Source: Kaistella jeonii (GTDB lineage: Bacteria > Bacteroidota > Bacteroidia > Flavobacteriales > Weeksellaceae). Taken from it: DNA of 64,000 bases. Under the pieces are notes generated by a model. The model ran no database searches. It was given only the letters and a program-made list of their open reading frames with translations, and had not been told where the DNA came from. The position numbers and the translations under genes are program-made. Within the stretch, counting starts at the first letter, position 1, and every line of letters starts with the position of its first letter. Shown here one piece after another: positions 1 to 7,918 of this stretch. The stretch is from contig NZ_JSYL01000001.1 in assembly GCF_000812865.1 (NCBI RefSeq), positions 496,001 to 560,000 on the forward strand, read 5' to 3'.

Positions 1-4
1 TCTT

Positions 5-883
5 TTAAATTATTATAAAATCCTTCATTATCGGATTAAATCTACTTGCACACAAAGCCGGCATATACAATGCGTATCTGATAAAACTATTTCCTTTTTT
101 TGAGATTCTTGTTTTTCCTATTCGATTACCAGACTGATTTTGCTGGATATCTAATCCTGCGTAACTGGCCAATTGTCTAGTGTTTGTTATCAGAGCGAAG
201 GCATTGGTTTCAGCAACTATGCAAATTACAGTTATAAAACTCACTCCAGGAATGCTGCATACTTTCTGTATCTTCTCATAAAATTCAGAATCAGACATGA
301 CCAACACTCGTAATTCTGCTTCTATTTCTACAACTTGTGTTTCAAGTAAAGCCAACTGCTTTCTCATACGCTTTTCTGTAGAAGAGGGACAACCGTGGCT
401 GTGTTGACGTGCATGCAATTGATTTTTAATTTGATTTATTTTATACTTTACTTCACGGTACTCACGACTAAAGAATTTTAAATTCCGCATGATTTTAGTC
501 GGCATGTTCCAGTTTCTTAATTTCCTTTCTAATCCTAACTTGCATAAAACCTCCGAATCCTTCTGATCTGTCTTGGTCTTTACATTTAAACTCTTGGAGT
601 AATGTTTAACCATATTGGGAAGCAAAACGGATAAATTACATTCATGTTCGCTCAAAAAATACGCCAGATGCTCATAATAAACTCCCGTAGCTTCCATTAC
701 AAAAATTAATTCTGCGGAAACTTTCTGTTGATTTGTCCATTTCAAAAGTTCTTTAAAACCCTCCTGATTATTACCAAACTTTTTACTCTTTCCAAATTTT
801 TGATTTTGAAAACTATCAGAAGTTCCAAAACAACAATCTAAAAAATCCATCGACACGTCGATGCCTACACAATGTTTTTCCAT
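5..883 (-). CDS. IS110-family transposase, 3' end frameshifted
   Basis: This is the DEDD recombinase that catalyses excision and insertion of IS110 elements. The N-terminal DEDD_Tnp_IS110 domain is visible from the start (GIDVSMDFLDCC, with the catalytic Asp in GIDVS; METGVYYEHLA near residue 65; K-TDQKDSEVL near residue 105). The C-terminal Transposase_20 domain begins near residue 210 (CSIPGVSFITV, LASYAGLDI, GKTRISKKGNSFIRYALY). The ATG at 883 starts exactly at the domain. The frame ends as MKDF-I-I-I-stop at 5-25, whereas IS110 proteins normally continue with a FYNNL-like segment. Adding one T to the TTTT run (positions 17-20, read on the minus strand) restores Asp-Phe-Tyr-Asn-Asn-Leu-Lys. 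It is therefore either a one-base deletion or a sequencing error. At 292 aa it is slightly short for the family. No cargo gene adjoins it. Confidence 0.85.
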   Translation of the reverse strand: MEKHCVGIDVSMDFLDCCFGTSDSFQNQKFGKSKKFGNNQEGFKELLKWTNQQKVSAELIFVMEATGVYYEHLAYFLSEHECNLSVLLPNMVKHYSKSLNVKTKTDQKDSEVLCKLGLERKLRNWNMPTKIMRNLKFFSREYREVKYKINQIKNQLHARQHSHGCPSSTEKRMRKQLALLETQVVEIEAELRVLVMSDSEFYEKIQKVCSIPGVSFITVICIVAETNAFALITNTRQLASYAGLDIQQNQSGNRIGKTRISKKGNSFIRYALYMPALCASRFNPIMKDFIII

Positions 884-1110
884 AACTTTTTAATTTTAAT
901 TAGGAAAAAAGCCACAGTTCCTTATCATCTTTTCTCGCATTTATACGGGATGTATAAAACTCCCTAAGTACTGTTCAGATTCAGAGAAACTTAGAGACAG
1001 AGAATCTTTCTTTTTACGGTATATTAAACTTAATTACCTGAACCAAAATATTTCTTCTGTCTCTTAGCTTTATTCTCTAAAGTAACTGATATTTATACTA
1101 TTGCAAACAT
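884..1110 (-). ncRNA. candidate IS110 bridge-RNA region (non-coding end of the element)
   Basis: About 220 bp upstream of the transposase contain no ORF. IS110-group elements are known to encode their bridge RNA in the non-coding end upstream of the transposase, in the same orientation. Two complementary pairs are visible: GTTCAG (973-978) with CTGAAC (1038-1043), and AGAGACAG (993-1000) with CTGTCTCT (1057-1064), the second extended by CT/AG beyond a T-T mismatch. The pairs interleave, so they would form a pseudoknot or alternative folds. The RNA ends and guide loops cannot be assigned by eye. Confidence 0.35.
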
Positions 1111-1309
1111 ACGAGAACAAAAAGTTCAAGGCTTGGAAACTACAGCTAAAAAATTAATATAAAAACTAAAATTTCTGAACTCGCGCGAAAATTTAAATAT
1201 TTCATGAGTATTGAGATTTTTGCGCGCTTCGCACAAAGAAATTTTTTGACGTTTTCCTATCAATTTTTCTTAACGCCTCCATTTCCTTGGCCATTAAAAT
1301 ATCCAAATT

Positions 1310-1389
1310 GCGACCCGACCTGAGTGGAGCTCTTTTTGTGAAACGGAGTGGAACAAAAAAGCGGGAACGGAGGGCGGATTAAGTCGCCC
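1310..1389 (+). repeat. dispersed structured repeat, copy a
   Basis: This intergenic copy has a closing stem GCGAC (1310-1314)/GTCGC (1383-1387), the conserved CCCGACCTGA-TGGAGCTC block, and an apical stem CTTTTTGT (1332-1339) with ACAAAAAAG (1354-1361). It closely resembles the copy at 53248-53330. It lies directly downstream of holA. The strand of a possible RNA is inferred from the orientation of the CCCGACC block. It belongs to the family also found at 11381, 22130, 35831, 40561, 53248 and 60749. Confidence 0.6.
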
Positions 1390-1403
1390 AAAAAAAGAAA
1401 ATT

Positions 1404-2441
1404 TTAAAGCTTCACTTTATATTGATCAACATGTAGAATTTTATATACCATCTCTTTCAACAACTCGCTTTCCGTCATGTTTACAGCGCCTAACCCCTTG
1501 CTTTTGAGATCCATCTCGCGCAAAATGGAAATAATTCTGGTGCAATGCTTAAGGTTGTAAAGACGTGCAGCTTCAGCAAAATCCTTGATAAAATAGGGAT
1601 TAATTCCCATCGAAGAGGCTTGATTTTGAGGCGATTCTCCTTTCATCGTATGGAAAATAACCAGATTTGAGAAGAAATTGTATAAATTCCCCATCATCAT
1701 CGGAAATGAATTTTGTTTGGGCGATTTACCTAAAAAATGAGCAATTCTAAAAGAATTGGTCGAATCTTTCTTGCCTAAAGCTTTGATGAGTTCGAAAATA
1801 TTAAAATCTTTGCTTATCCCAATATGCGTTTCGATGATTTTTTCGTCGATCAGTTCGCCTTCCTTTAAAATCATTTTGAGTTTCTGCAACTCATTGGAAA
1901 TCCTGGATAAATCGGTTCCTAAATACTCTGAAAGTAGAACCGGAATATGTGGTTTGCTTTTCAAACTCAACTTGATCATTTCGCTCGTAATCCATTTTGC
2001 AACTTCGTAATCCTTCACTTTATCACTCAGGAAAAGCATTTTACTTTTAGTCAGGTTTTTCGCAAAACTTTTACGTGCATCCACTTTTTTATACTTGTGC
2101 GCAATGACCAAAAGTGTTGATTCGACAGGATTTTCGGAATAAACTTTCAGCGCTTCCGCTTCTTTCTCCGTCATTTTAATTTCCTGCGCTTCCCGCAAAA
2201 TAATGACTTGTTTATCTCCCATCATTGGAAATTGTCGCGCTAACGAAAGAACGTCGGAATAATTGGTGTCTTTCCCGTAAACTACGGTTTGATTAAAGGC
2301 TTTTTCGTCTTCTTCTAAATAGTCATTTTCAAAAGATTTCAAAGCAACATCCATAAAGTAAGGTTCTTCACCATGAAAAAAATAAATAGGCAAAAGCTCT
2401 TTATTTTTAATATTTTTGAGGATTAAATCTAATTCTTTCAT
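1404..2441 (-). CDS. holA: DNA polymerase III subunit delta
   Basis: HolA is the subunit of the replicative clamp loader that opens the beta sliding clamp. The 345-aa length is normal for the family. The N-terminal DNA_pol3_delta domain is recognisable from LPIYFFHGEEPYFMD (residues ~17-31), ARQFPMMGDKQVIILREA (~68-85) and LLVIAHKYKKVDARKSF (~110-125). The C-terminal helical collar domain follows to the end (KALGKKDSTNSF..., LYNLKHCTRII). As usual for delta, there is no functional Walker A. The start ATG at 2441 lies only two bases from the start codon of the divergent gene at 2444, so its promoter must overlap that gene or be bidirectional. The gene is single, with a structured repeat immediately downstream. 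Confidence 0.93.
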   Translation of the reverse strand: MKELDLILKNIKNKELLPIYFFHGEEPYFMDVALKSFENDYLEEDEKAFNQTVVYGKDTNYSDVLSLARQFPMMGDKQVIILREAQEIKMTEKEAEALKVYSENPVESTLLVIAHKYKKVDARKSFAKNLTKSKMLFLSDKVKDYEVAKWITSEMIKLSLKSKPHIPVLLSEYLGTDLSRISNELQKLKMILKEGELIDEKIIETHIGISKDFNIFELIKALGKKDSTNSFRIAHFLGKSPKQNSFPMMMGNLYNFFSNLVIFHTMKGESPQNQASSMGINPYFIKDFAEAARLYNLKHCTRIISILREMDLKSKGLGAVNMTESELLKEMVYKILHVDQYKVKL

Positions 2442-2443
2442 AA

Positions 2444-2878
2444 ATGGAACTTCCGAAACTGAATTTTAATGAGGATTTTGACTTTCAAATCAAGAGAGAC
2501 AAAGATAAGTTTTTTATTTATGATCTGGTGCGCAAATCCTGGTTCCTGTTAACGCCGGAAGAATGGGTACGACAACATTGGCTGCATTATTTTCACTTTA
2601 TTAAAGGCCGAAATCTGTCTTCATTAATTTTAGAAAAAAAATTGATTTTAAATGATACAACAAAGAGAATTGACTTGCTCGTCACTGAAAAAACAGTAGC
2701 AAAAATTTTGGTAGAATGCAAAGCGCCGGAAATTAAACTCACCGAAAAAACATTTGAGCAAACTGCAAGATATAATTCTGTTTTAGACGCGGAAGAAATT
2801 ATTTTAAGCAATGGTTTACAACATATTTCTGCAAAGTTTATCGACGGAAAGTATGAGTTTTATAGGAGTGAATTTTGA
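2444..2878 (+). CDS. HsdR_N-domain protein (stand-alone type I restriction R N-terminal-like nuclease fold)
   Basis: This 144-aa protein consists solely of the domain found at the N terminus of type I restriction HsdR subunits (type I restriction enzyme R protein N-terminal family). The PD-(D/E)xK-like core is visible: Asp77 in RIDLLV, then Glu91-Cys92-Lys93 in LVECKAPEIKL. The N-terminal part contains the family-typical LTPEEWVRQHWLHYF (residues 36-50). No helicase, specificity or methylase subunit is nearby, so this is not an R-M system. Such stand-alone copies next to holA are common in Flavobacteriia as I recall them. Catalytic residues are present, but the substrate and role are unknown. 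The start is supported by the typical MELPKLNF beginning and is two bases from the holA start. Confidence 0.75.
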   Translation: MELPKLNFNEDFDFQIKRDKDKFFIYDLVRKSWFLLTPEEWVRQHWLHYFHFIKGRNLSSLILEKKLILNDTTKRIDLLVTEKTVAKILVECKAPEIKLTEKTFEQTARYNSVLDAEEIILSNGLQHISAKFIDGKYEFYRSEF

Positions 2879-2940
2879 AAGATTGATTTTTTTTCAGGTC
2901 TTTATTGACGACCTTTGTTGTATTACTAATAAATATCTAA

Positions 2941-3549
2941 ATGATTAAAAATATTATTTTCGATTTCGGCGGCGTGGTGATGGATTGGAATCCACGTTAT
3001 TTTTTCAAGGATCATTTTAATGATGATGAAAAGATGGAACATTTTCTGAAAAATATTGCGACCGACGAATGGAATTCAGAGCAAGATCGTGGCAGAACAA
3101 CAAAAGAAGGTACAGAAATACAAGTGAAAAAACATCCCGAATGGGAAAAGGAAATTCGGGCTTATTATGACAACTGGGCAACAATGCTAAAATCTGATAT
3201 TCCCGAAAACGTGGCGGTTTTACGAAAACTGGAACATTCAAAATATGAATTGTTTGGTTTAACGAATTGGTCTTTAGAGTTATTTCCCTATGCGTTAGAC
3301 CACTATGATTTCTTCAAAATATTTCAAGATAAAATTGTAGTTTCTGGCACAGAAAAATTGATTAAACCTGATCCGAAAATTTGGGAAGTTCTATTAAACC
3401 GTTATCAAATTAAAGCAGATGAATCCGTATTTATCGATGATAATTTCAAAAATATTGAGGTTGCTAAAACCTTAGGATTTATCTGCATTCATATTAAAGA
3501 AGATACAGATTTAGAAAAAGAACTGAAGGAATTAGGCGTGGAATTTTAA
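2941..3549 (+). CDS. HAD-IA family hydrolase (YihX-like phosphatase)
   Basis: A 202-aa haloacid-dehalogenase-superfamily enzyme, probably a small-molecule phosphatase. Motif I is FDFGGVVMD with nucleophile Asp8; the usual second Asp is replaced by Gly10, as in YihX-type members. Motif II is the Thr in GLTNWS, motif III the Lys in KLIKPDPKIWE, and motif IV is VFIDDNFKNIEVAKTLG. The cap lies between residues ~18 and 85 and is helical and charged. The substrate cannot be deduced. The gene stands alone and is followed by a strong hairpin terminator. Confidence 0.85.
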   Translation: MIKNIIFDFGGVVMDWNPRYFFKDHFNDDEKMEHFLKNIATDEWNSEQDRGRTTKEGTEIQVKKHPEWEKEIRAYYDNWATMLKSDIPENVAVLRKLEHSKYELFGLTNWSLELFPYALDHYDFFKIFQDKIVVSGTEKLIKPDPKIWEVLLNRYQIKADESVFIDDNFKNIEVAKTLGFICIHIKEDTDLEKELKELGVEF

Positions 3550-3559
3550 TCCTCACCCT

Positions 3560-3600
3560 AAATCCCTCTCCAGTGAAGAGGGATTTGAAAATGTTTTTTT
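3560..3600 (+). terminator. rho-independent terminator of the HAD gene
   Basis: The perfect 10-bp stem AAATCCCTCT (3560-3569)/AGAGGGATTT (3577-3586) has a 7-nt loop and is followed by a T-rich tract (3593-3600). Confidence 0.8.
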
Positions 3601-3673
3601 ACTTTTTTCGATAACTAATTCCAAAGAAGTAAACTTATTCATGATATCTTTTAGTAGGTTTAAATCTTGCGAC

Positions 3674-4036
3674 TTAAACCTCCTCCCTATTTACCAGATC
3701 CATTGAAAATGCAGGTAGACAAATTGCTAAATAATCGCATGGATCTTCAAAGGGATTGCTATATTTCACTCTAGCTCCTTTTTGAATTAGAATACTTTGT
3801 CCGGTTTCTAAAATGACCATTTCCCCGTCGATTTCAAATTGTTTTTTTCCTTTAATAATATAGGTGAATTCATCAAATTCAGGCGTTTGAAAAGGTTCGC
3901 TCCAGTTTGGTGGTGCAACCATGTGAGCAATCGAAATATTAGAATTATCGGTGGAATTTCCCCAGATCTCTTCAATAAGTTTTCCGTCAGTTGTCGGAAC
4001 GATGAATGGTGATTTTTGAATTTTATATTTTGACAT
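3674..4036 (-). CDS. cupin domain-containing protein
   Basis: A 120-aa single-domain cupin. The beta-barrel pattern is visible: EPFQTPEFDEFTYIIKGKKQFEIDGE (motif 1 region, split here by the absence of the classical second His) and GQSILIQKGARVKYSNP (motif 2 region). The usual metal-binding histidines are mostly missing, with Glu/Asp instead, so an enzymatic role is uncertain; a binding or regulatory cupin is equally possible. The stop codon overlaps a 7-bp inverted repeat (GGTTTAA...TTAAACC, about 3657-3690). It is a single gene, convergent to the HAD gene. Confidence 0.75.
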   Translation of the reverse strand: MSKYKIQKSPFIVPTTDGKLIEEIWGNSTDNSNISIAHMVAPPNWSEPFQTPEFDEFTYIIKGKKQFEIDGEMVILETGQSILIQKGARVKYSNPFEDPCDYLAICLPAFSMDLVNREEV

Positions 4037-4276
4037 ATTTTTTTAATTTTTAAAAGCTTTAATGAGTATTAAGAATGAGGAAAGTAAATAACTTACAACT
4101 TCGATCAGAACAAAATTAAATCTTTAAATTTAAAAATCAAAAATAAGAGCATGACTTTTTCAAAATGAAAATCTTGGTAATTTTATTATTAAAAATATCA
4201 ATCGACATGATTTTATTTTTAGCCATCGATGTAAATGAGTTTGTATGTACTTTTACACTAATAAAAAATAAATAAT

Positions 4277-5020
4277 ATGATACGTAATGTATTTTTAGCA
4301 GCAATTTTTATGGCATCAGGAACAATATTCGGGCAAAAACTGAAAAGCGTTTCTTACCAGGACGGCGCTCAAAAATTAAGTGGTTTAGTCACTTCAAATG
4401 CAGGAAAGAAACTTCCGGGAGTTTTGATCTTACCTGCTTGGATGGGAATTGATAAAGAGGCAAAAATGGCCGCTGAAGAATTAGAAATAGCTGGATACAT
4501 CGCCTTTATTGCCGATATTTATGGTGTAGGAAATAATCCAACTGATTATCCATCTGCCGGAAAAATCGCAGGTTCTTACAAACAAAACTTTGAAGCTTAC
4601 CAAAAAAGAATTTCTTTGGCTCTGGAACAATTGAAAAAAAGTGGTGCAAATCCTGAAAAAATCGCAGTGATCGGTTACTGCTTTGGCGGAACCGGAGCTT
4701 TGGAAGTAGCGCGGGGAAAAATACCGGTTGTAGGTGTCGTTTCTATTCATGGAGGTTTAGGAAAAGATGCATCGAGAAAAAACGAAATGATCTCCACAAA
4801 AATGTTAGTTGAAAATGGCGCAGATGATGAAGGCGTGACTCAGGATAATTACAACGCTTTGGTCGCAGAAATGAAGGAAGGAAAAGCGGATTGGCAAATT
4901 ATCACTTACGCGAATTCAAAACATACTTTTACCAATCCAGAATCACCTGATTATAATGCAGTGATGGCAAAAAGAGCCTGGAATCATACGATGACGTTTT
5001 TGAAGGAGATTTTAAAATAA
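4277..5020 (+). CDS. secreted dienelactone hydrolase family protein
   Basis: An alpha/beta hydrolase of the dienelactone hydrolase family, 247 aa. A Sec signal peptide (residues 1-20, ending IFGQ) sends it to the periplasm. The catalytic triad is visible: nucleophile Cys135 in GYCFGG (Cys instead of Ser is the DLH signature), an Asp around 183 (GADDEG), and His216 in SKHTF. The substrate is unknown; such paralogs are usually annotated only by fold. The region upstream has TACTTTTA at about 4250, an approximate -7 element. It ends at a bidirectional terminator shared with scoB. Confidence 0.85.
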   Translation: MIRNVFLAAIFMASGTIFGQKLKSVSYQDGAQKLSGLVTSNAGKKLPGVLILPAWMGIDKEAKMAAEELEIAGYIAFIADIYGVGNNPTDYPSAGKIAGSYKQNFEAYQKRISLALEQLKKSGANPEKIAVIGYCFGGTGALEVARGKIPVVGVVSIHGGLGKDASRKNEMISTKMLVENGADDEGVTQDNYNALVAEMKEGKADWQIITYANSKHTFTNPESPDYNAVMAKRAWNHTMTFLKEILK

Positions 5021-5161
5021 TTTAAAATGCTGCAACAAGCTCAGCATGACAGTGAATTTAAGTAAAATATTTTCTTGCAAATTTTAAAGATTACGCAGAT
5101 TTAATTAGTATACTTTTTGAATTTGCTTAATCTGAAAAATCAACGCTAGAAAGTTCTCAAA

Positions 5162-5194
5162 AAAAATCCTTTTCAGTTTTGAAAAGGATTTTTG
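5162..5194. terminator. bidirectional terminator between DLH gene and scoB
   Basis: The perfect stem AAATCCTTTTCA (5164-5175)/TGAAAAGGATTT (5180-5191) has a 4-nt loop and A/T runs on both sides. It lies between convergent genes. Confidence 0.8.
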
Positions 5195-5212
5195 TATGAT
5201 GTGTTAATTTGG

Positions 5213-5866
5213 TTAGAATTGCATTTCGGGGATTTCTCCGTCGATAATTAAGTCGGCTTCTGTGGATTTTATAATATCTTCAACTGAAACTCCGGGTGCT
5301 CTTTCCAAAAGTTTGAACCCATTTGGTGTTACTTCTAAAACAGCCATTTCTGTCACCACTTTTTTCACACAACCAACTCCTGTTAAAGGAAGCGTACAAT
5401 TTTTCAATATTTTGCTTTCTCCGGCTTTGTTTACATGCATCATTGCCACGATAATATTTTCTGCAGAAGCCACGAGATCCATCGCTCCACCCATTCCTTT
5501 CACCATTTTTCCCGGAATTTTCCAGTTGGCAATATCTCCTTTTTCCGAAACTTCCATCGCACCGAGAATGGTGAGATCCACTTTTTTACTTCTGATCATT
5601 CCAAAACTGAAAGCAGAATCAAAAAACGAAGCCCCCGGAAGCGTTGTAATGGTTTGTTTTCCCGCGTTTATTAGATCCGGGTCTTCTTCTCCTTCAAAAG
5701 GAAAAGGTCCCATTCCGAGAACGCCATTTTCACTCTGGAATTCTACAGAAAGATCGTGAGAAACGAAATTCGCCACCAAAGTCGGAATTCCGATACCGAG
5801 GTTTACGTAGTAACGGTCTTTAACTTCTTTTGAAATTCTTTGGGCGATTTGTTCTTTTGTGAGCAT
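5213..5866 (-). CDS. scoB: 3-oxoacid CoA-transferase subunit B
   Basis: Beta subunit of succinyl-CoA:3-ketoacid (acetoacetate) CoA-transferase, which activates acetoacetate with CoA from succinyl-CoA in the cytosol. It is 217 aa, the normal length. The catalytic Glu is Glu46 in SENGVLGMGP; other family blocks are YYVNLGIGIPTLVA (19-32), GMIRSKKVDLTILGAMEVS and GKMVKGMGGAMDLV. The partner subunit A lies on the same strand at 10464-11165. The two are separated by three plus-strand genes and a toxin-antitoxin module, although these subunits are usually adjacent. It must therefore have its own promoter. Confidence 0.93.
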   Translation of the reverse strand: MLTKEQIAQRISKEVKDRYYVNLGIGIPTLVANFVSHDLSVEFQSENGVLGMGPFPFEGEEDPDLINAGKQTITTLPGASFFDSAFSFGMIRSKKVDLTILGAMEVSEKGDIANWKIPGKMVKGMGGAMDLVASAENIIVAMMHVNKAGESKILKNCTLPLTGVGCVKKVVTEMAVLEVTPNGFKLLERAPGVSVEDIIKSTEADLIIDGEIPEMQF

Positions 5867-5964
5867 GGGTTTATCTTATGCTGCAATTTATAGAAATTCC
5901 TTTTAATATAAAAATAGTATCGAGTCAATCTATGAGATTTCGTGAGCAATCGGAATTATATCTG

Positions 5965-5972
5965 TAATTTTG
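5965..5972 (+). promoter_or_regulatory. -7 promoter element of the ABC exporter gene
   Basis: TAATTTTG matches the Bacteroidetes -7 consensus TAnnTTTG. A transcription start a few bases downstream falls after the upstream in-frame ATG (5942) and before the ATG at 5993, supporting the latter as the start. No clear TTG -33 box was found. Confidence 0.55.
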
Positions 5973-5992
5973 CGCCCAATTATTTTTACAGA

Positions 5993-7795
5993 ATGAAAAC
6001 ATTATTACGATATTTAAAACCACATAAATGGCTGCTGATCTTATCTTTAGCATTAGCAACAATTAATCAGGTTTTCTCCTTGTTCGGTCCTGCGATCACG
6101 GGAAATATTCTGGATCAGTTGGTAACACATCCTAATTTTTTTGATACTAAAAAACTTTTGCCCAGAACTTTAGATGAATTTTTAAAGGGAACCGATCTTT
6201 ATCACGGGGTTTTTTATTTTTTAGGATTATTGATAGGAACTGCCATGGTGAGCCGAATTGCGAAAGCTTTTCAGGATTATGTCGTAAGTGTCATCACGCA
6301 AAAATTTGGTGCTAATATTTTTACGGATGGTCTGCAACATTCAATGGCATTGCCTTATCAGCAGTTTGAAGATCAAAGAAGTGGCGAAACACTCTCGATC
6401 TTAACGAAGGTTCGTGAGGATTCAGTAAAATTTATCACTAATTTCATCAACATCTTTTTCGGGATTCTGGTAAGTATTATTTTCGTTTCCATTTATGCGA
6501 TCCGTTTGCACTGGTCGATCATGCCGGTTTATGTGGTTGGAATATTCTTTATCGCGTTCATTACCAATATGTTGAGCAAGAGAATTAAAGGTATTCAAAA
6601 AAATATTGTTGCAGAAACAACGGCTTTAGCGGGAAGCACGACAGAAAGTTTAAGAAATATTGAGATCGTAAAAAGTTTGGGTTTAACCAATCAGGAAGTT
6701 AAACGGCTGAACAGCAATACCTATAAGATTTTAGGACTGGAATTGCGAAAAGTAAAGAGCATTCGGTCTTTGAGTTTTATTCAGGGAACGCTGGTTAATT
6801 TTCTGCAACAGGTGATCACGTTTACTTTATTGTTTTTAATTTTCAAAAATATCGTTACTCCAGGACAGTATTTATCCTTGGTTTTTTATGGATTCTTCAT
6901 TTTCGGACCGATGCAGGAAATCGGGAATATCATTATTTCTTATCGGGAAGCTGAAGCGTCGCTTTTCAATTTCGATAATTTAATGAAGAAGCCGAGTGAA
7001 GAGAAACCGCACACGCCGAAACAAATTGGTGCGATAGAAAAATTACAGTTTGAAAAAGTTTCATTCCAACATCAATCTGCGTCTTATAAAGCTTTGAATA
7101 ACATTTCTTTTGAAGTGAAAAATGGAGAAACCATCGCATTTGTTGGTCCAAGTGGATCCGGAAAAAGTACTTTGGTGAAATTATTAGTTGGATTGTACCG
7201 CCCGAAAGAAGGTTCTATTTTTTACAATAATATCAACGGAAATGAATTTGATTTTGATGAACTGAGAAATCAGATCGGTTTTGTAACACAGGACACACAA
7301 CTTTTTGCTGGAACCATTAAAGAAAATCTTCTCTTCGTAAATCCAAATGCGACCAAGGAAGATCTGCGACTGGCTTTGAAAAAATCAAGTTGTACTGCAT
7401 TAATTGAACGAGCGGAGAAAGGAATTGATACCGTAATTGGTGAAGCTGGCTTAAAGTTAAGCGGTGGAGAAAAGCAAAGAATCGCGATTGCAAGAGCACT
7501 ATTGAGAAAGCCACACTTGCTTATTTTTGATGAAGCAACGTCGGCTCTAGACAGTATTACGGAGGAAGAGATCACTTCTACCATCCGGGAAATTTCCAGA
7601 GAAAAAGAACAAATTACGGTTCTGATTGCTCATCGATTAAGCACGATCATGCATGCGGACAGAATTTATGTTTTGGAAAGAGGTCAGGTTATCGAAACCG
7701 GTTCTCACGAAAATTTATTGACAGAAAAAGGGTTGTACTATGCAATGTGGAGACAACAAATTGGGGAAAGGAAAATGGTTGGAACGACGGTTTAA
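5993..7795 (+). CDS. ABC transporter ATP-binding protein/permease (MsbA-like exporter half-transporter)
   Basis: An inner-membrane half-transporter of the lipid/drug exporter type, 600 aa from the chosen start. The N-terminal ABC_membrane domain (~residues 5-325) has six predicted membrane segments. The C-terminal nucleotide-binding domain has Walker A GPSGSGKST (~384-392), Q-loop IGFVTQD, signature LSGGEKQR (~488), Walker B LLIFDEATSAL (~509) and switch His in IAHRLST. An in-frame ATG at 5942 would add 17 residues but lies upstream of the -7 box, so it is unlikely. The substrate is unknown; it could be lipid A/phospholipid or a drug. It is divergent from scoB and monocistronic. Confidence 0.9.
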   Translation: MKTLLRYLKPHKWLLILSLALATINQVFSLFGPAITGNILDQLVTHPNFFDTKKLLPRTLDEFLKGTDLYHGVFYFLGLLIGTAMVSRIAKAFQDYVVSVITQKFGANIFTDGLQHSMALPYQQFEDQRSGETLSILTKVREDSVKFITNFINIFFGILVSIIFVSIYAIRLHWSIMPVYVVGIFFIAFITNMLSKRIKGIQKNIVAETTALAGSTTESLRNIEIVKSLGLTNQEVKRLNSNTYKILGLELRKVKSIRSLSFIQGTLVNFLQQVITFTLLFLIFKNIVTPGQYLSLVFYGFFIFGPMQEIGNIIISYREAEASLFNFDNLMKKPSEEKPHTPKQIGAIEKLQFEKVSFQHQSASYKALNNISFEVKNGETIAFVGPSGSGKSTLVKLLVGLYRPKEGSIFYNNINGNEFDFDELRNQIGFVTQDTQLFAGTIKENLLFVNPNATKEDLRLALKKSSCTALIERAEKGIDTVIGEAGLKLSGGEKQRIAIARALLRKPHLLIFDEATSALDSITEEEITSTIREISREKEQITVLIAHRLSTIMHADRIYVLERGQVIETGSHENLLTEKGLYYAMWRQQIGERKMVGTTV

Positions 7796-7867
7796 GTAAT
7801 ACGTTTTTACTCGCAATTTCGTGTAAATATCGGTGTTTCGATTTTCGAACCGATTAGTGAGATTACG

Positions 7868-7875
7868 TATATTTG
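7868..7875 (+). promoter_or_regulatory. -7 promoter element of the 151-aa membrane protein gene
   Basis: TATATTTG is a perfect TAnnTTTG match about 45 bp upstream of the ATG at 7919. No good -33 TTG is visible at the expected distance. Confidence 0.5.
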
Positions 7876-7918
7876 AGAGCTAACCTTTATTGAAATTGTT
7901 GGAACGAAAACTGTAATT

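Larger units (their letters stand above)
1..1110 (-). mobile_element. IS110-family insertion sequence, partial (right part cut by window edge)
   Basis: The element consists of a DEDD-type IS110 transposase on the minus strand and its upstream non-coding end. Members of this family have no conventional terminal inverted repeats and usually make no long target duplication, so the upstream boundary near 1110 is only a guess based on where the structured, less AT-rich sequence stops. The other end lies outside the window. Family assignment comes from the transposase; the boundary is inference. Confidence 0.5.

Noticed and set aside
884-1403. tRNA or tmRNA gene in the gap after the transposase
   Set aside because: No T-loop (GTTCRANYC) with matching acceptor stem could be found here or in the other large gaps.
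2444-2878. Part of a type I restriction-modification system
   Set aside because: Only the HsdR N-terminal-like domain is present; no helicase, HsdM or HsdS is encoded nearby.
5262-5759. 165-aa plus-strand ORF opposite scoB
   Set aside because: It lies wholly inside scoB on the other strand, has no recognisable domain, and its composition mirrors the antisense of a conserved gene.
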